Assembly (NCBI RefSeq): GCF_032814565.1
Contig: NZ_CP136521.1
Location: forward strand, 3,842,596 to 3,906,595
DNA: 64,000 nt
Origin: Hwangdonia lutea
GTDB taxonomy: Bacteria; Bacteroidota; Bacteroidia; Flavobacteriales; Flavobacteriaceae
Reading direction: 5' to 3'
Each line of letters starts with the position of its first letter. The stretch's first letter is position 1. Under the pieces are notes generated by a model. It made no database searches, was not told where the DNA came from, and worked only from the letters and a program-made list of their open reading frames with translations. A program made the position numbers and the translations under genes. Positions 18,078 to 25,473 of the stretch are shown here, one piece after another.

Positions 18078-19091
18078 TTATTTTTCGTCTTTAGGGTTGT
18101 AATTCAATCCCTGTACTAATTTTTGGTTGAAATCAGATAAATTGTTTTCCTCTATTGGTTCTATTGTGTGTCCTTTATCATCAAAGCTAAACGGAAGTTC
18201 TAATTGTCCGCTCTGTCTATGTTTTAGCTTCTCAAATTGGCTCCACATGTGAGCCATATCGTCAGACAACTGAAAAAGGGTAACTATCTGATTTATTTGT
18301 GCTGTTAAATGAGGGTTTCCTATATCATCTGTAAGCAACTGATGCAATCTTGCTGTTTTGTTGCCACTTTCACTTTTAGGCACATTTGATTCTAATTCAT
18401 CTAACACTCCTTTAGGCAGTTCCTCATATATTAGTTTTTTAGTCCAAGTTCCTATAACGCCAGGGCGCTTTTTAATTCCGTTAACCGTAAAATTCCAACC
18501 GTTAAGCCTAAACAACTCTTTGTAAAATATGTCGGGAAACCTTTTTTGCCAAGGTAAAAGTTCCTCACTAATATATTGTTTTAATATTTTTTGTAATTCA
18601 TCTTTCTCTCGGTCATATTGATATCCGGTAGCTTCATCAACTAAAGCCGTAATACCAACATTAGCAAATCCCTTAAAAATCACATAAGCATTGTGTGCTG
18701 CTATCTTTGCATTAGACCTATTATCTAAAGCGCCTTTTTTGTCCGCTTGTTGCCAAATATCGCAAATATCCACTAAAGCAGTAGCAGAAACACCTTCGTT
18801 CAATTTACCATCAGAATCCTTGTAAACAATTGGTTTTGAAAGCTTTTCGCGAACTTCCTCACTAATAAAAGGTGTTAAATAGTTTGCGGAAACATACTCT
18901 GGAAGCATAGCGCCTTTTTGCTCTTTTTTCTTCTGCCAATAAGCGCCACTTCCTTTTACACCTAAAGCGCTGGCTAAACTTCTATCAACCAGTATTCTTT
19001 CTCCATTATCCAAAACAGCACATGATATTGAGAACTCTCCTATCTCAATTTGTCCTTTATATTTTACCTCTGGGATGTTATTTTTAGCCAT
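18078..19091 (-). CDS. P63C-domain protein, passenger gene of the IS1595-type element
   Basis: This 337-residue soluble protein carries a P63C-like signature, LLPWQKRFPDIFY, at 178–190, followed by KELFRLNGW. The domain is known from phage and mobile-element proteins of unclear function. The N-terminal part (ILVDRSLASALGVKGSG) looks like a nucleic-acid-associated domain. Its start overlaps the transposase stop region by 8 bases on the same strand, so the two are translationally coupled and probably travel together. The function as transposition helper or cargo is unknown. Confidence 0.75.
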   Translation of the reverse strand: MAKNNIPEVKYKGQIEIGEFSISCAVLDNGERILVDRSLASALGVKGSGAYWQKKKEQKGAMLPEYVSANYLTPFISEEVREKLSKPIVYKDSDGKLNEGVSATALVDICDIWQQADKKGALDNRSNAKIAAHNAYVIFKGFANVGITALVDEATGYQYDREKDELQKILKQYISEELLPWQKRFPDIFYKELFRLNGWNFTVNGIKKRPGVIGTWTKKLIYEELPKGVLDELESNVPKSESGNKTARLHQLLTDDIGNPHLTAQINQIVTLFQLSDDMAHMWSQFEKLKHRQSGQLELPFSFDDKGHTIEPIEENNLSDFNQKLVQGLNYNPKDEK

Positions 19092-20013
19092 TTATCAAAT
19101 CTTTATATGTTATCCTGTTTTCAATGTTATTCAAAAGTAAATTAAATCTCTCACTTTCTGTTGTATTCTTACGAGTATTATATCTAAATACAAATTCATC
19201 AACGTAAAACTGTAAATGTTTTTTAGAGGTAAAATGATATATACCGTAAATACCACGTTTCAACAAAGCCCAGAAGCTTTCTATTGAGTTTGTAGATACA
19301 CGACCTCTTACATATTCCCCTCTACCGTGCTTAACTGTTTTATGGTCGTAAACACGTTCTAATTTTTTATAAGCCTTTAATTCATCTGAATAAATAGTGG
19401 CATCATAAGAAATGTTATTTACTATCGGTGGTAATAAAGATAATTCAGTAGCATTTTTAACGTGCATTGCTCTAACATCGCCACCTCTTTGAACCATGCC
19501 TAAAACAGCAGATTTTTTATAATGTTCTTTTGTTGCTTCTGATTTGTCGGCTCTAATCTTTGCGCTTCTGTTTCCATTTTTACCACCTACGTAAGTTTCG
19601 TCAATTTCAATTTCGCCTTGTAACTTCTCGTTATTGTCTTCATTCAATCCGAAACAGTTTCTAATACGTTGCAACATAAACCACGCTGATTTTTGAGTAA
19701 TACCTAAATCACGTCCTAACTGTAAGCTTGAAATTCCTTTTTTATGCGAAGTAACCAACCATATAGCCATAAACCACTTTTGTAATTCCATTTTAGTATT
19801 GTCAAAAATAGTGTTAGTTTTAACGTTGAAGTATTTTCCTGTATTTTTACATTTATATTTATTTCCTTTACAGTTATATACTTTAGAAGTAGCATCAAAA
19901 GGACTTACAACGTTTCCGTTCCAACGTAATAACTCTAAATGGTCTATGCAAGACTGTTCCGTTGGGAACGCTTTAATTAAGTCTAATATTGATTTTACTT
20001 CTTTGTTAAACAT
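19084..20013 (-). CDS. IS1595-family (ISXO2-like DDE) transposase
   Basis: This 309-residue transposase has an N-terminal zinc-ribbon-like segment (YNCKGNKYKCKNTGKYF, with degenerate Cys spacing), a helix-turn-helix (SSLQLGRDLGITQKSAWFML), and a DDE-type core. Asp138 lies in EIDETYVGGKNGN, Asp210 in IYSDELKAY, and the third acidic/amide position in STNSIESFWALLKRG (Asn242, Glu245). All three core blocks are present and the length is full, so the enzyme may be active. The P63C gene follows directly. Confidence 0.92.
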   Translation of the reverse strand: MFNKEVKSILDLIKAFPTEQSCIDHLELLRWNGNVVSPFDATSKVYNCKGNKYKCKNTGKYFNVKTNTIFDNTKMELQKWFMAIWLVTSHKKGISSLQLGRDLGITQKSAWFMLQRIRNCFGLNEDNNEKLQGEIEIDETYVGGKNGNRSAKIRADKSEATKEHYKKSAVLGMVQRGGDVRAMHVKNATELSLLPPIVNNISYDATIYSDELKAYKKLERVYDHKTVKHGRGEYVRGRVSTNSIESFWALLKRGIYGIYHFTSKKHLQFYVDEFVFRYNTRKNTTESERFNLLLNNIENRITYKDLING

Positions 20014-20172
20014 GGTTGGTTATTTATATATTCAAATATAGTAGTTATTTACACAATAAGCAAATATTTAGTGTAAAAAAGAACTAATTTTTAATTTTAT
20101 TACGAATAAGCTTTGTTAAAAACTTGCTAACAATGTTCATAAGTATGCATTGTGATTACAAATGAAATTATT

Positions 20173-20180
20173 TATTTTAG
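20173..20180 (+). promoter_or_regulatory. putative promoter of the ribbon-helix-helix gene
   Basis: TATTTTAG differs at one base from TAnnTTTG and is preceded 20 bp upstream by TTG (20150–20152), the expected -33 spacing. It lies 33 bp before the ATG at 20213. Confidence 0.45.
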
Positions 20181-20212
20181 CCTTGTGCTATTAATTAAAA
20201 AACATTTGGATT

Positions 20213-20356
20213 ATGAATGGTAAACAAAAAGTTAAGACAATTCGCCTCAATCCAAGTCTTTTAAAGACAATTAACGAATTGTCTAAAAGTGAAAACAGGA
20301 GTTTTAATAATACCGTAGAGACGTTATTAATGAAAGCTACTGGTTCTTTGAAATAG
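20213..20356 (+). CDS. small ribbon-helix-helix (Arc/CopG-like) DNA-binding protein
   Basis: This 47-residue ORF starts with ATG at 20213 and ends with TAG at 20356. The sequence has the strand KVKTIRL, helix NPSLLKTINELSKSE, a turn, and helix FNNTVETLLMKA. That is the order and length of the ribbon-helix-helix fold of Arc, CopG and antitoxin repressors. It lies next to the IS1595-type element and upstream of a structured, promoter-bearing region, so it may be a local repressor. The partner and target are unknown. Confidence 0.7.
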   Translation: MNGKQKVKTIRLNPSLLKTINELSKSENRSFNNTVETLLMKATGSLK

Positions 20357-20374
20357 ATATAAATTAAATTTTTA

Positions 20375-20382
20375 TATCTTTG
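20375..20382 (+). promoter_or_regulatory. consensus TAnnTTTG promoter box
   Basis: TATCTTTG is a perfect -7 box. The nearest upstream TTG (20348–20350) is 24 bp away, longer than usual. Transcription from about 20389 would run into the hairpin terminator at 20487, giving a short RNA of roughly 125 bases. Confidence 0.55.
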
Positions 20383-20388
20383 CGGTAT

Positions 20389-20516
20389 CAACTTAGTAAA
20401 AATAGTTACATGAGTAATTTGTTATGAGGTCTGTACGTTTGTTTCTGTACTTGTCATTATTTACAAAAAAAACTCATTAACAAAACAAAGCCCTGTTCCT
20501 ATGACGGGGCTTTTAA
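20389..20516 (+). ncRNA. candidate small structured RNA or leader
   Basis: The stretch follows a consensus promoter and ends in a terminator. TTTGTTATGAG (20418–20428) can pair with CTCATTAACAAA (20473–20484), enclosing a loop with two direct TCTGTAC repeats. It also contains an 18-codon ORF (20424–20480) for a hydrophobic, basic-ended peptide beginning MRSVRLFLYLSLF. A small RNA, a leader-peptide regulator or a tiny toxin-like peptide are all possible. The assignment is inference only. Confidence 0.35.
20487..20516 (+). terminator. intrinsic terminator
   Basis: AAAGCCC (20487–20493) pairs with GGGCTTT (20507–20513), with a T-rich tail. It ends the candidate short transcript from 20389. Confidence 0.75.
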
Positions 20517-20600
20517 TTACCACAAAGTGTGGTAGTGGCTTAGATTGAATGCAGGCATAAATCTTATGCTTTAATCTGTCTGCCATTAAATTCATGTAAC

Positions 20601-20726
20601 ATGAATACTAAGTTGATAGATGGTGTTCTACATAAGCTGATATTCAGAAGATTCATCGTAAAAGATGGTCAGAGAATATATCCAATTAAAGCAAAGTGTT
20701 TTGCTTTTTGGGTTCCAGTAGAGTAG
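20601..20726 (+). CDS. 41-residue ORF of mobile-element type
   Basis: ATG at 20601 and TAG at 20726 enclose a basic small protein ending RIYPIKAKCFAFWVPVE. The GQRIYP.KAK.F.FWV pattern reminds me of short proteins in phages and conjugative elements, but I cannot name a family. A T-tailed hairpin follows 38 bp downstream. It is preceded by a perfect TACCACA-AAG-TGTGGTA hairpin at 20518–20534. It sits in the accessory island beside the transposase. Confidence 0.45.
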   Translation: MNTKLIDGVLHKLIFRRFIVKDGQRIYPIKAKCFAFWVPVE

Positions 20727-20763
20727 AGCATTTGTAAAAAAACGGTGTGAAGGCTGTTTTTAA

Positions 20764-20792
20764 TAGGGGTTTCATAGGAGCCCCTTTTTTTA
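20764..20792 (+). terminator. intrinsic terminator behind the 41-residue ORF
   Basis: AGGGG (20764–20768) and CCCCT (20781–20785) form a stem followed by a run of T residues. Confidence 0.65.
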
Positions 20793-21244
20793 TTTATACG
20801 ACGAATATATATGTAATGGATATAATTTACAAAATATTTTAACATAATAACGTGTTTTTATCAATATTCGTATGCATTTCGTCGATATTTTATGCTATTT
20901 CTTACATTTACATCTATTAATTTACATTTCATTTCGTTATCTTCATTAAATTAAAACAGATTTTCGGAAAGTCCGAAAACGGTGTAAACAGGTATATAAG
21001 TCCCGAAAATCACGCAGAACGAAAAAGAGCGTTCCTTTAAATTGATTAAACGAGATTAGTTTTTCAGGACTATTTTTATTTATCTACTAAAACCAAACTT
21101 ACTACATCTCAGCTACAACCAGTTATTTGGTTATTTATTATTTCGGCATAAAATGAAATAACCCAATAACTCTTAATAATTGTAATCTTCATTAAAACAG
21201 ATCGTTATTAAAACACATTCCCTTCTCGCCATCGAATTCAACAA
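20793..21244. other. non-coding AT-rich stretch with small hairpins
   Basis: No convincing gene lies on either strand. A perfect hairpin TTTTCGGA-AAG-TCCGAAAA is at 20961–20979, and a weaker GAACG/CGTTC hairpin at 21020–21038. The segment separates the accessory island from the hemolysin III gene and may contain the right end of the inserted DNA, but I could not identify a boundary. Confidence 0.5.
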
Positions 21245-21871
21245 TTAAATCACATAAAAGAAAATCATAAAAAAATGACAAATGGCCCCTGCCAAAACAT
21301 ACAAATGCCAAATCACATGATTGAAGGGTATTTTTTGAATGGCATAAAAAACAATGCCCACCGTATACGATAAACCGCCAGCAAAAAGAAACAAAATACC
21401 GTCGGTTCCAATAGCGGTGGAAAGGTTGTTGAAATCAAAAACGATAAGCCAACCCATTACTAAATACAAAAGTGTGGAAAACACCTCGAAACGTCCTGTA
21501 AAAAACAGTTTTAAAACCACCCCAAAAGCGGCAATAATCCAAACGGCCCAAAATAGTGGCCAACCTAAACTGCCTTCAAGGGCAATTAAACACACCGGTG
21601 TGTAGGTTCCGGCTATTAAAATGTAAATACTTATGTGGTCTACAATCCTGAAATAATGCTTGCGTTTCTCCCCTTTTACCGCATGATAAAAGGTTGATGC
21701 CAAAAACAATACAATAATGGAAATCCCGTAAACAATAACGCTAAACAAGCTCCAATCTGTTTTTTCGGTATTAAAAACAATAAGCAATACCAGTGCCGCA
21801 ATGCCAAATAAAGCACCAATGCCGTGGGTAATGCTGTTTAGCTTTTCTTCAAAAGGGCTTTGTATTCGCAT
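21245..21871 (-). CDS. hemolysin III family (PAQR-type) membrane protein
   Basis: This 208-residue protein has seven predicted membrane segments and the conserved residues of the PAQR/hemolysin III family: EEKLNSITHGIGA near the N-terminus, STFYHAV and RIVDHISIYILIAGTYTP in the middle, and HVIWHLYVLAGAICHF near the C-terminus. The three His positions form the probable zinc site. Such proteins (TrhA/YqfA) influence membrane homeostasis; true hemolytic activity is doubtful. It starts 3 bp after the DUF4294 gene and is co-transcribed with it. Confidence 0.9.
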   Translation of the reverse strand: MRIQSPFEEKLNSITHGIGALFGIAALVLLIVFNTEKTDWSLFSVIVYGISIIVLFLASTFYHAVKGEKRKHYFRIVDHISIYILIAGTYTPVCLIALEGSLGWPLFWAVWIIAAFGVVLKLFFTGRFEVFSTLLYLVMGWLIVFDFNNLSTAIGTDGILFLFAGGLSYTVGIVFYAIQKIPFNHVIWHLYVLAGAICHFFMIFFYVI

Positions 21872-21874
21872 AAA

Positions 21875-22555
21875 TTATTGCTTGTTTGCAGTTGGTTTTA
21901 GCCATTTATTGGTTAAGTCGTAAAAATCGTGTTTCGTCGCCGATTTTTGCCGTTCTAAACGGCCGCTTTGAAAATTGCGCTGTAAAATATCTTCAATTAA
22001 ATAATCTTCTTTTACGTTTAGCGGATCGAACTCGCGCTTTAATGAAATATCGAACATACTCGCCGTGGTATTATACCAAAACGCCCGCCAACCGTTGCGC
22101 AATTCCTTAACCAAATTAAAGGCTGTTTCACCCGTTTGCCGGTGAATTAATTTTACCAATATTTGTCCTTCGGTACGCGTTAACTTTTTTAATTCTTCTG
22201 AAAATTCACCCTCAATATATTTTTGAACACGTTTGGCATACCGTCGTTTATGGCGTTTCTTTTCAATACTTGCCAATCGTTTATTCATAGAATCCAAACG
22301 TTCGGCAGCCATTTTGGCATACGGATATACTTTTAGGGTTTTCCGGCGTAAAATTAAATAGCGAATACGGTCTTCTTTACCATCAAATTTAAGCTCGTGC
22401 AACAGCATCACCTCGTCTAAATCAATGGCTGTTCGTGGTATGGAATCGCCTTTGATAATCAGGTACTTTACCGCAGTTGAATCTGGCACGGTATCACTGA
22501 TTTGCGCTAAAGCCAAAAGCGGAAAAAAGAAGCATATGTATTTTAAAAAATTCAT
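21875..22555 (-). CDS. DUF4294-domain secreted or periplasmic protein
   Basis: The protein has 226 residues from the chosen ATG at 22555, which gives a clean signal peptide (NFLKYICFFFPLLALAQ). A start six codons upstream would disrupt it. The core (ELKFDGKEDRIRYLILRRK, VYPYAKMAAERLDSM, LVKLIHRQTGETAFNLVKE, FWYNTTASMFDISLK) matches DUF4294, a Bacteroidota family of unknown function. It is the first gene of the pair with hemolysin III. Confidence 0.82.
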   Translation of the reverse strand: MNFLKYICFFFPLLALAQISDTVPDSTAVKYLIIKGDSIPRTAIDLDEVMLLHELKFDGKEDRIRYLILRRKTLKVYPYAKMAAERLDSMNKRLASIEKKRHKRRYAKRVQKYIEGEFSEELKKLTRTEGQILVKLIHRQTGETAFNLVKELRNGWRAFWYNTTASMFDISLKREFDPLNVKEDYLIEDILQRNFQSGRLERQKSATKHDFYDLTNKWLKPTANKQ

Positions 22556-22702
22556 TTGTAAAACATGGGGCATTTATTATGCCAAAAATACTGAATTTCT
22601 TAAAACCGTATGGCTTAGATTTGAAATTATAAAAAGCTTGAGTTTGTCAGAAAAAATTTCTAAATTCGTGTACGAAAACTTAAAACTATAATAGTACACA
22701 TA

Positions 22703-22749
22703 ATAGGTATATAGTTAATATTGATTATATATGATTGTTGCCCACAATT
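22703..22749 (+). repeat. cassette-array left site S0 (compact attC/attI-like)
   Basis: An imperfect palindrome centred on AATATT (22718–22723) pairs GGTATATAGTTAATATT with AATATTGATTATATATGATT. It ends in GTT-GCCCACA-ATT (22737–22749), the same GTT-N7-ATT end as the two full sites downstream. It lacks an AAC-N7-AAC left end and is far shorter than 206 bp. It could be the receiving site or a compact variant. Confidence 0.55.
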
Positions 22750-22792
22750 AAAACCAACCATTCCCTAATTGAAAAGAAATGTTTACTCAATC

Positions 22793-22800
22793 AGACTTTG
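22793..22800 (+). promoter_or_regulatory. putative promoter inside cassette A
   Basis: AGACTTTG is one base off TAnnTTTG, with TTG at 22769–22771, 21 bp upstream. It lies 43 bp before the cassette A start codon, so the cassette may carry its own promoter. Confidence 0.4.
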
Positions 22801-22843
22801 GAACATTAAATTGTGAGTCTAATTTTAGAGAAACAACCGAATT

Positions 22844-23593
22844 ATGAATAAAATATTGCTTGTCTTATTTCTGACCTTTCCCATTCTCGGTAATGCTCAA
22901 ACTAACTGTGAAAAATATACAGACAAATACATTCCTATTGACTTGAACGATGCTATTACCTTTTTTGAGTGTAAATGGCCAAAAGAAGATTTAGATAATT
23001 TTAAAAACAAAGACGAGAATACTGCAACAACCGAATTGCACTTTGGAACTGGAATGTCTATTAGAAATAATTGGAAACTGTGGGCTGGAACTTCAGATAT
23101 ATCAAAATACTTTAGAGATTTAGGAATTCATCATCCAGATGATATGTCAAGTATAATTCTGACTTCATTGCATAGAAAACTGAACGAAAAGCCTATAGAA
23201 TTAGAAAATCAAATTAAATATTATCAAGACTATTGGGCTGAATCCGAGAAAAAGCAAAAAGACAGACAAAAAGAGGAATTTAGCGAATTTAAGATTGGCG
23301 ATAAAGTAGAATTCTCATACGACTATGATTTCGTATCTAAAAAGCAGGAGAAAAAGTGGATGGATGACAAGTGTTACGCAACTGGAATTATAGTCGGACT
23401 GAATAAAGAAAAATTAGAGGTTCAGGTTAAACTCAAAAAGAGTTGCGACCGAAAAGGAATTATCATTTTGAAATATGATGTTTGGGACAAAATTGATGGA
23501 GATTATCAAAAGATTGAGGAAGATAAAATTGAGATAATGAAAAAAGGAGAAATACGTTGGACTTCCTATGAATTGTGGGATGTCGTTGAATAA
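22844..23593 (+). CDS. cassette A: secreted DUF6794-like protein
   Basis: This 249-residue protein has a signal peptide cleaved near GNAQ (residue 19). Residues ~30–115 (ITFFECKWPKEDLDNF, HFGTGMSIRNNWKLW, YFRDLGIHHPDDMSSIILTS) match my memory of DUF6794, a small domain of unknown function common in Bacteroidota. The C-terminal half (FKIGDKVEFSYDYDF ... ATGIIVGLNKEKLEVQVKL) looks like a small SH3/Tudor-like beta domain. The gene is the only one in its cassette, and the next cassette site begins 2 bp after the stop codon. Confidence 0.72.
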   Translation: MNKILLVLFLTFPILGNAQTNCEKYTDKYIPIDLNDAITFFECKWPKEDLDNFKNKDENTATTELHFGTGMSIRNNWKLWAGTSDISKYFRDLGIHHPDDMSSIILTSLHRKLNEKPIELENQIKYYQDYWAESEKKQKDRQKEEFSEFKIGDKVEFSYDYDFVSKKQEKKWMDDKCYATGIIVGLNKEKLEVQVKLKKSCDRKGIIILKYDVWDKIDGDYQKIEEDKIEIMKKGEIRWTSYELWDVVE

Positions 23594-23595
23594 AT

Positions 23596-23801
23596 AACTG
23601 TGGGCAACAACGTATATAGCTCATAGCTGGGCAGTTGCTTAATCGAAGTTAAGGCATATTTGGAAAGTCGCCAAATTTTTAAATTTGACAACTTTCCATA
23701 AAAAAATAAGTAGTAAATTTAAAAATCTGGCTTGTGGCTAAACCGAAAATAATCGCTAATTTGCACGCTACGAGCCATATACAAGACCGTTGGCATTAAT
23801 T
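23596..23801 (+). repeat. cassette site S1 (attC-like, 206 bp)
   Basis: The site begins AAC-TGTGGGC-AAC (23596–23608) and ends GTT-GGCATTA-ATT (23789–23801). The inner arms ACGTATATAGCTCATAGC (23610–23627) and GCTACGAGCCATATAC (23767–23782) are imperfect complements, forming a long stem. In the middle, GCCAAATTTTTAAATTTG is shared with site S2. The total length equals S2 exactly. Confidence 0.75.
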
Positions 23802-23824
23802 AAAAAGAACACTTGGAAATACTG

Positions 23825-24562
23825 ATGATAATATTGTTTTTACTTCTTGTTTTAGTAATTCTATCAATACCGTCTGGTTTGACTTATTTACTTTATCGAC
23901 ACCTAAGGAAAAAAGGAGATACCCAAAAAAAGATAGGTCTAACAATATTTGTCTTGACAACAGCAACAATGGTCTATATTGGCATTGATTCAGCAATGAG
24001 TGGTTTTGGCTTTGGTCCAGAATATGAAACCGAAATAATTAACCAAGAAATTGGTGGCAAACTAATTTGCGAATCAGTCTACAATGCTGACCATCATTCT
24101 TGGCAATTTAATATTGACTACAAATACATTAATCAAAAAGGAGATACAATAGATTTTAGTAATGGCGGATATTATGGTCGGGAATGGAATAAAGACGAGC
24201 AGATACGGCAATTAAATGATTGGCTGATATTAAAAACAGGAGCTTGGCACGGTTCAGACAGAATTATTTTAAGAAACAACAAAACCAATAAAATCGTCAC
24301 TTACGATATTGACAACCAATTTATCGAAAGACAAGGCTTGTGGCAAAAACAAAACATCGAATCATTGCTCAATTACTGCTGTGCTGAATCTTTTGTAAAA
24401 ACAATAAAGAACAATGAAATAATTGTTGACTACAAATATCGGACTAAAGAAAAAGAGCCAGATGAATACGGTAAAAGACAAATCACATTTGAGATTGACG
24501 AAAAATCAGGCGATTTAACAATGAAAAAAATAACTAATGCCAACGCGGTATATAGCAAATAG
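23825..24562 (+). CDS. cassette B: membrane protein of unknown function
   Basis: I do not recognise this protein of 245 residues (ATG at 23825; an in-frame TTG at 23813 would add four residues). Two hydrophobic segments (about 1–20 and 34–54) are followed by a soluble domain with many Trp and Tyr (HHSWQFNIDYKYINQKGD, GGYYGREWNKDEQ, LNYCCAESF). The last residues, NANAVYSK, and the stop codon are encoded by the left arm of site S2, so the recombination site is part of the reading frame. It is the single gene of cassette B. Confidence 0.6.
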   Translation: MIILFLLLVLVILSIPSGLTYLLYRHLRKKGDTQKKIGLTIFVLTTATMVYIGIDSAMSGFGFGPEYETEIINQEIGGKLICESVYNADHHSWQFNIDYKYINQKGDTIDFSNGGYYGREWNKDEQIRQLNDWLILKTGAWHGSDRIILRNNKTNKIVTYDIDNQFIERQGLWQKQNIESLLNYCCAESFVKTIKNNEIIVDYKYRTKEKEPDEYGKRQITFEIDEKSGDLTMKKITNANAVYSK

Positions 24563-24737
24563 GGCGTTTGGTGGTTTATGAAAGTTCAGTGATATTTACA
24601 AACACCGCCAAATTTTTAATTTGGCTTTTAAGATGAATAAATTAAAAACAAAATGTAAAAATGTGACTCAGTGCAAACTTGAAAGTTTATCACTTTCTAC
24701 TGCCCTACTTGCCATATACTAACCGTTATAACACATT
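24532..24737 (+). repeat. cassette site S2 (attC-like, 206 bp)
   Basis: The site begins AAC-TAATGCC-AAC (24532–24544) and ends GTT-ATAACAC-ATT (24725–24737). The arms CGGTATATAGCAAATAGGGC (24546–24565) and GCCCTACTTGCCATATACT (24702–24720) pair over most of their length. A perfect hairpin GCCAAATT-TTT-AATTTGGC lies at 24607–24625. The arrangement and length match S1. Confidence 0.75.
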
Positions 24738-24754
24738 TCTCCAAACCATCAAAA

Positions 24755-25207
24755 TTGAGTGAATTAAGAATATTAATAGACCAAATAACGGAATTCGGAA
24801 CAAATCCTAAAGTAGAACTGACGAACAAAACTGATGTCCTAAAAAAACTGTTGGTCGGAATTTACTCGGAATTTCTAAAGGTGGAATTTAAATTTGACGA
24901 AAAGGATTATGAAGAAGAACCTGACTTTGATTACAACGAAATAAAGACAAATGTAAAATCTAACTTTCCAGATTTCGACTGGTACTCTATGGTTTTGGAC
25001 TTAAACAAAATGGAACCAAATGTAGAAATCGGAATTGGAGGCGCATTGGATGACCTGACTGATATTATAAAAGATATGTTGGTTGTTAAATGGAAAATGG
25101 ACAACACAAGCGGAGTGAATGCTCTATGGGAATTTGAGTTTTCTATGAGAACTCATTCGGAACAACATTTAATTGACCTTTTGAAATTCATAAAAGAAAA
25201 AGAATAG
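24755..25207 (+). CDS. cassette C: DUF5063-like protein
   Basis: This 150-residue cytoplasmic protein starts with TTG at 24755, 18 bp after the cassette boundary; no ATG is available near the start. The sequence VKSNFPDFDWYSMVLDL, GGALDDLTDIIKDML and WEFEFSMRTHSEQHLIDLLKF follows the DUF5063 pattern (FPDxxxY, DALDDLxDIxxDL, HWxxH-like end). The function of this family is unknown. It is the first of two genes in cassette C. Confidence 0.62.
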   Translation: MSELRILIDQITEFGTNPKVELTNKTDVLKKLLVGIYSEFLKVEFKFDEKDYEEEPDFDYNEIKTNVKSNFPDFDWYSMVLDLNKMEPNVEIGIGGALDDLTDIIKDMLVVKWKMDNTSGVNALWEFEFSMRTHSEQHLIDLLKFIKEKE

Positions 25208-25213
25208 TTGTAG

Positions 25214-25468
25214 ATGAGCAAAAAGAATTTAAAAATTGTGAGACTATATATTATTGGTTTAATATGTATTGTAAGCTATTTCTTTTTGGAGAATTCCAAC
25301 GTTATTCCAAATATTGTGGAAAAAATGAGTAAGTTTCGTTATGACGGATTTCCTACATTTTTTCTGACAGGATTATTGAAATATGGATTATTGATAGTCG
25401 GAATAGGAATTATTATTATTCTGACTTTTATGTTAATCAGAGAAAGAACAAAGAAAGTAATTGAATAA
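25214..25468 (+). CDS. cassette C: small two-helix membrane protein
   Basis: This 84-residue protein has hydrophobic segments at about 8–25 and 48–70, separated by a polar loop, and a basic tail (RERTKKVIE). It starts 6 bp after the DUF5063-like gene stop, so the two are co-translated within one cassette. I do not recognise a family. The cassette end (AAC-GTGTTAC-AAC) starts 5 bp after the stop codon. Confidence 0.55.
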   Translation: MSKKNLKIVRLYIIGLICIVSYFFLENSNVIPNIVEKMSKFRYDGFPTFFLTGLLKYGLLIVGIGIIIILTFMLIRERTKKVIE

Positions 25469-25473
25469 ATAAA

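Larger units (their letters stand above)
18047..20089. mobile_element. IS1595-type insertion element with P63C passenger (ends uncertain)
   Basis: The unit holds the transposase and P63C genes. Candidate terminal inverted repeats are AATTAGGTTCTTAC at 18047–18060 and GTAAAAAAGAACTAATT at 20073–20089, which share AATTAG-TTCTT with one indel. No 8 bp target duplication is visible next to them, so the limits are tentative. The element could extend to the right and include the small genes up to about 20800. Confidence 0.5.

Noticed and set aside
18047..20089. Exact ends of the IS1595-type element
   Set aside because: The inverted AATTAG-TTCTT words are short, contain an indel and lack an 8 bp target duplication. 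They are given only as tentative limits.
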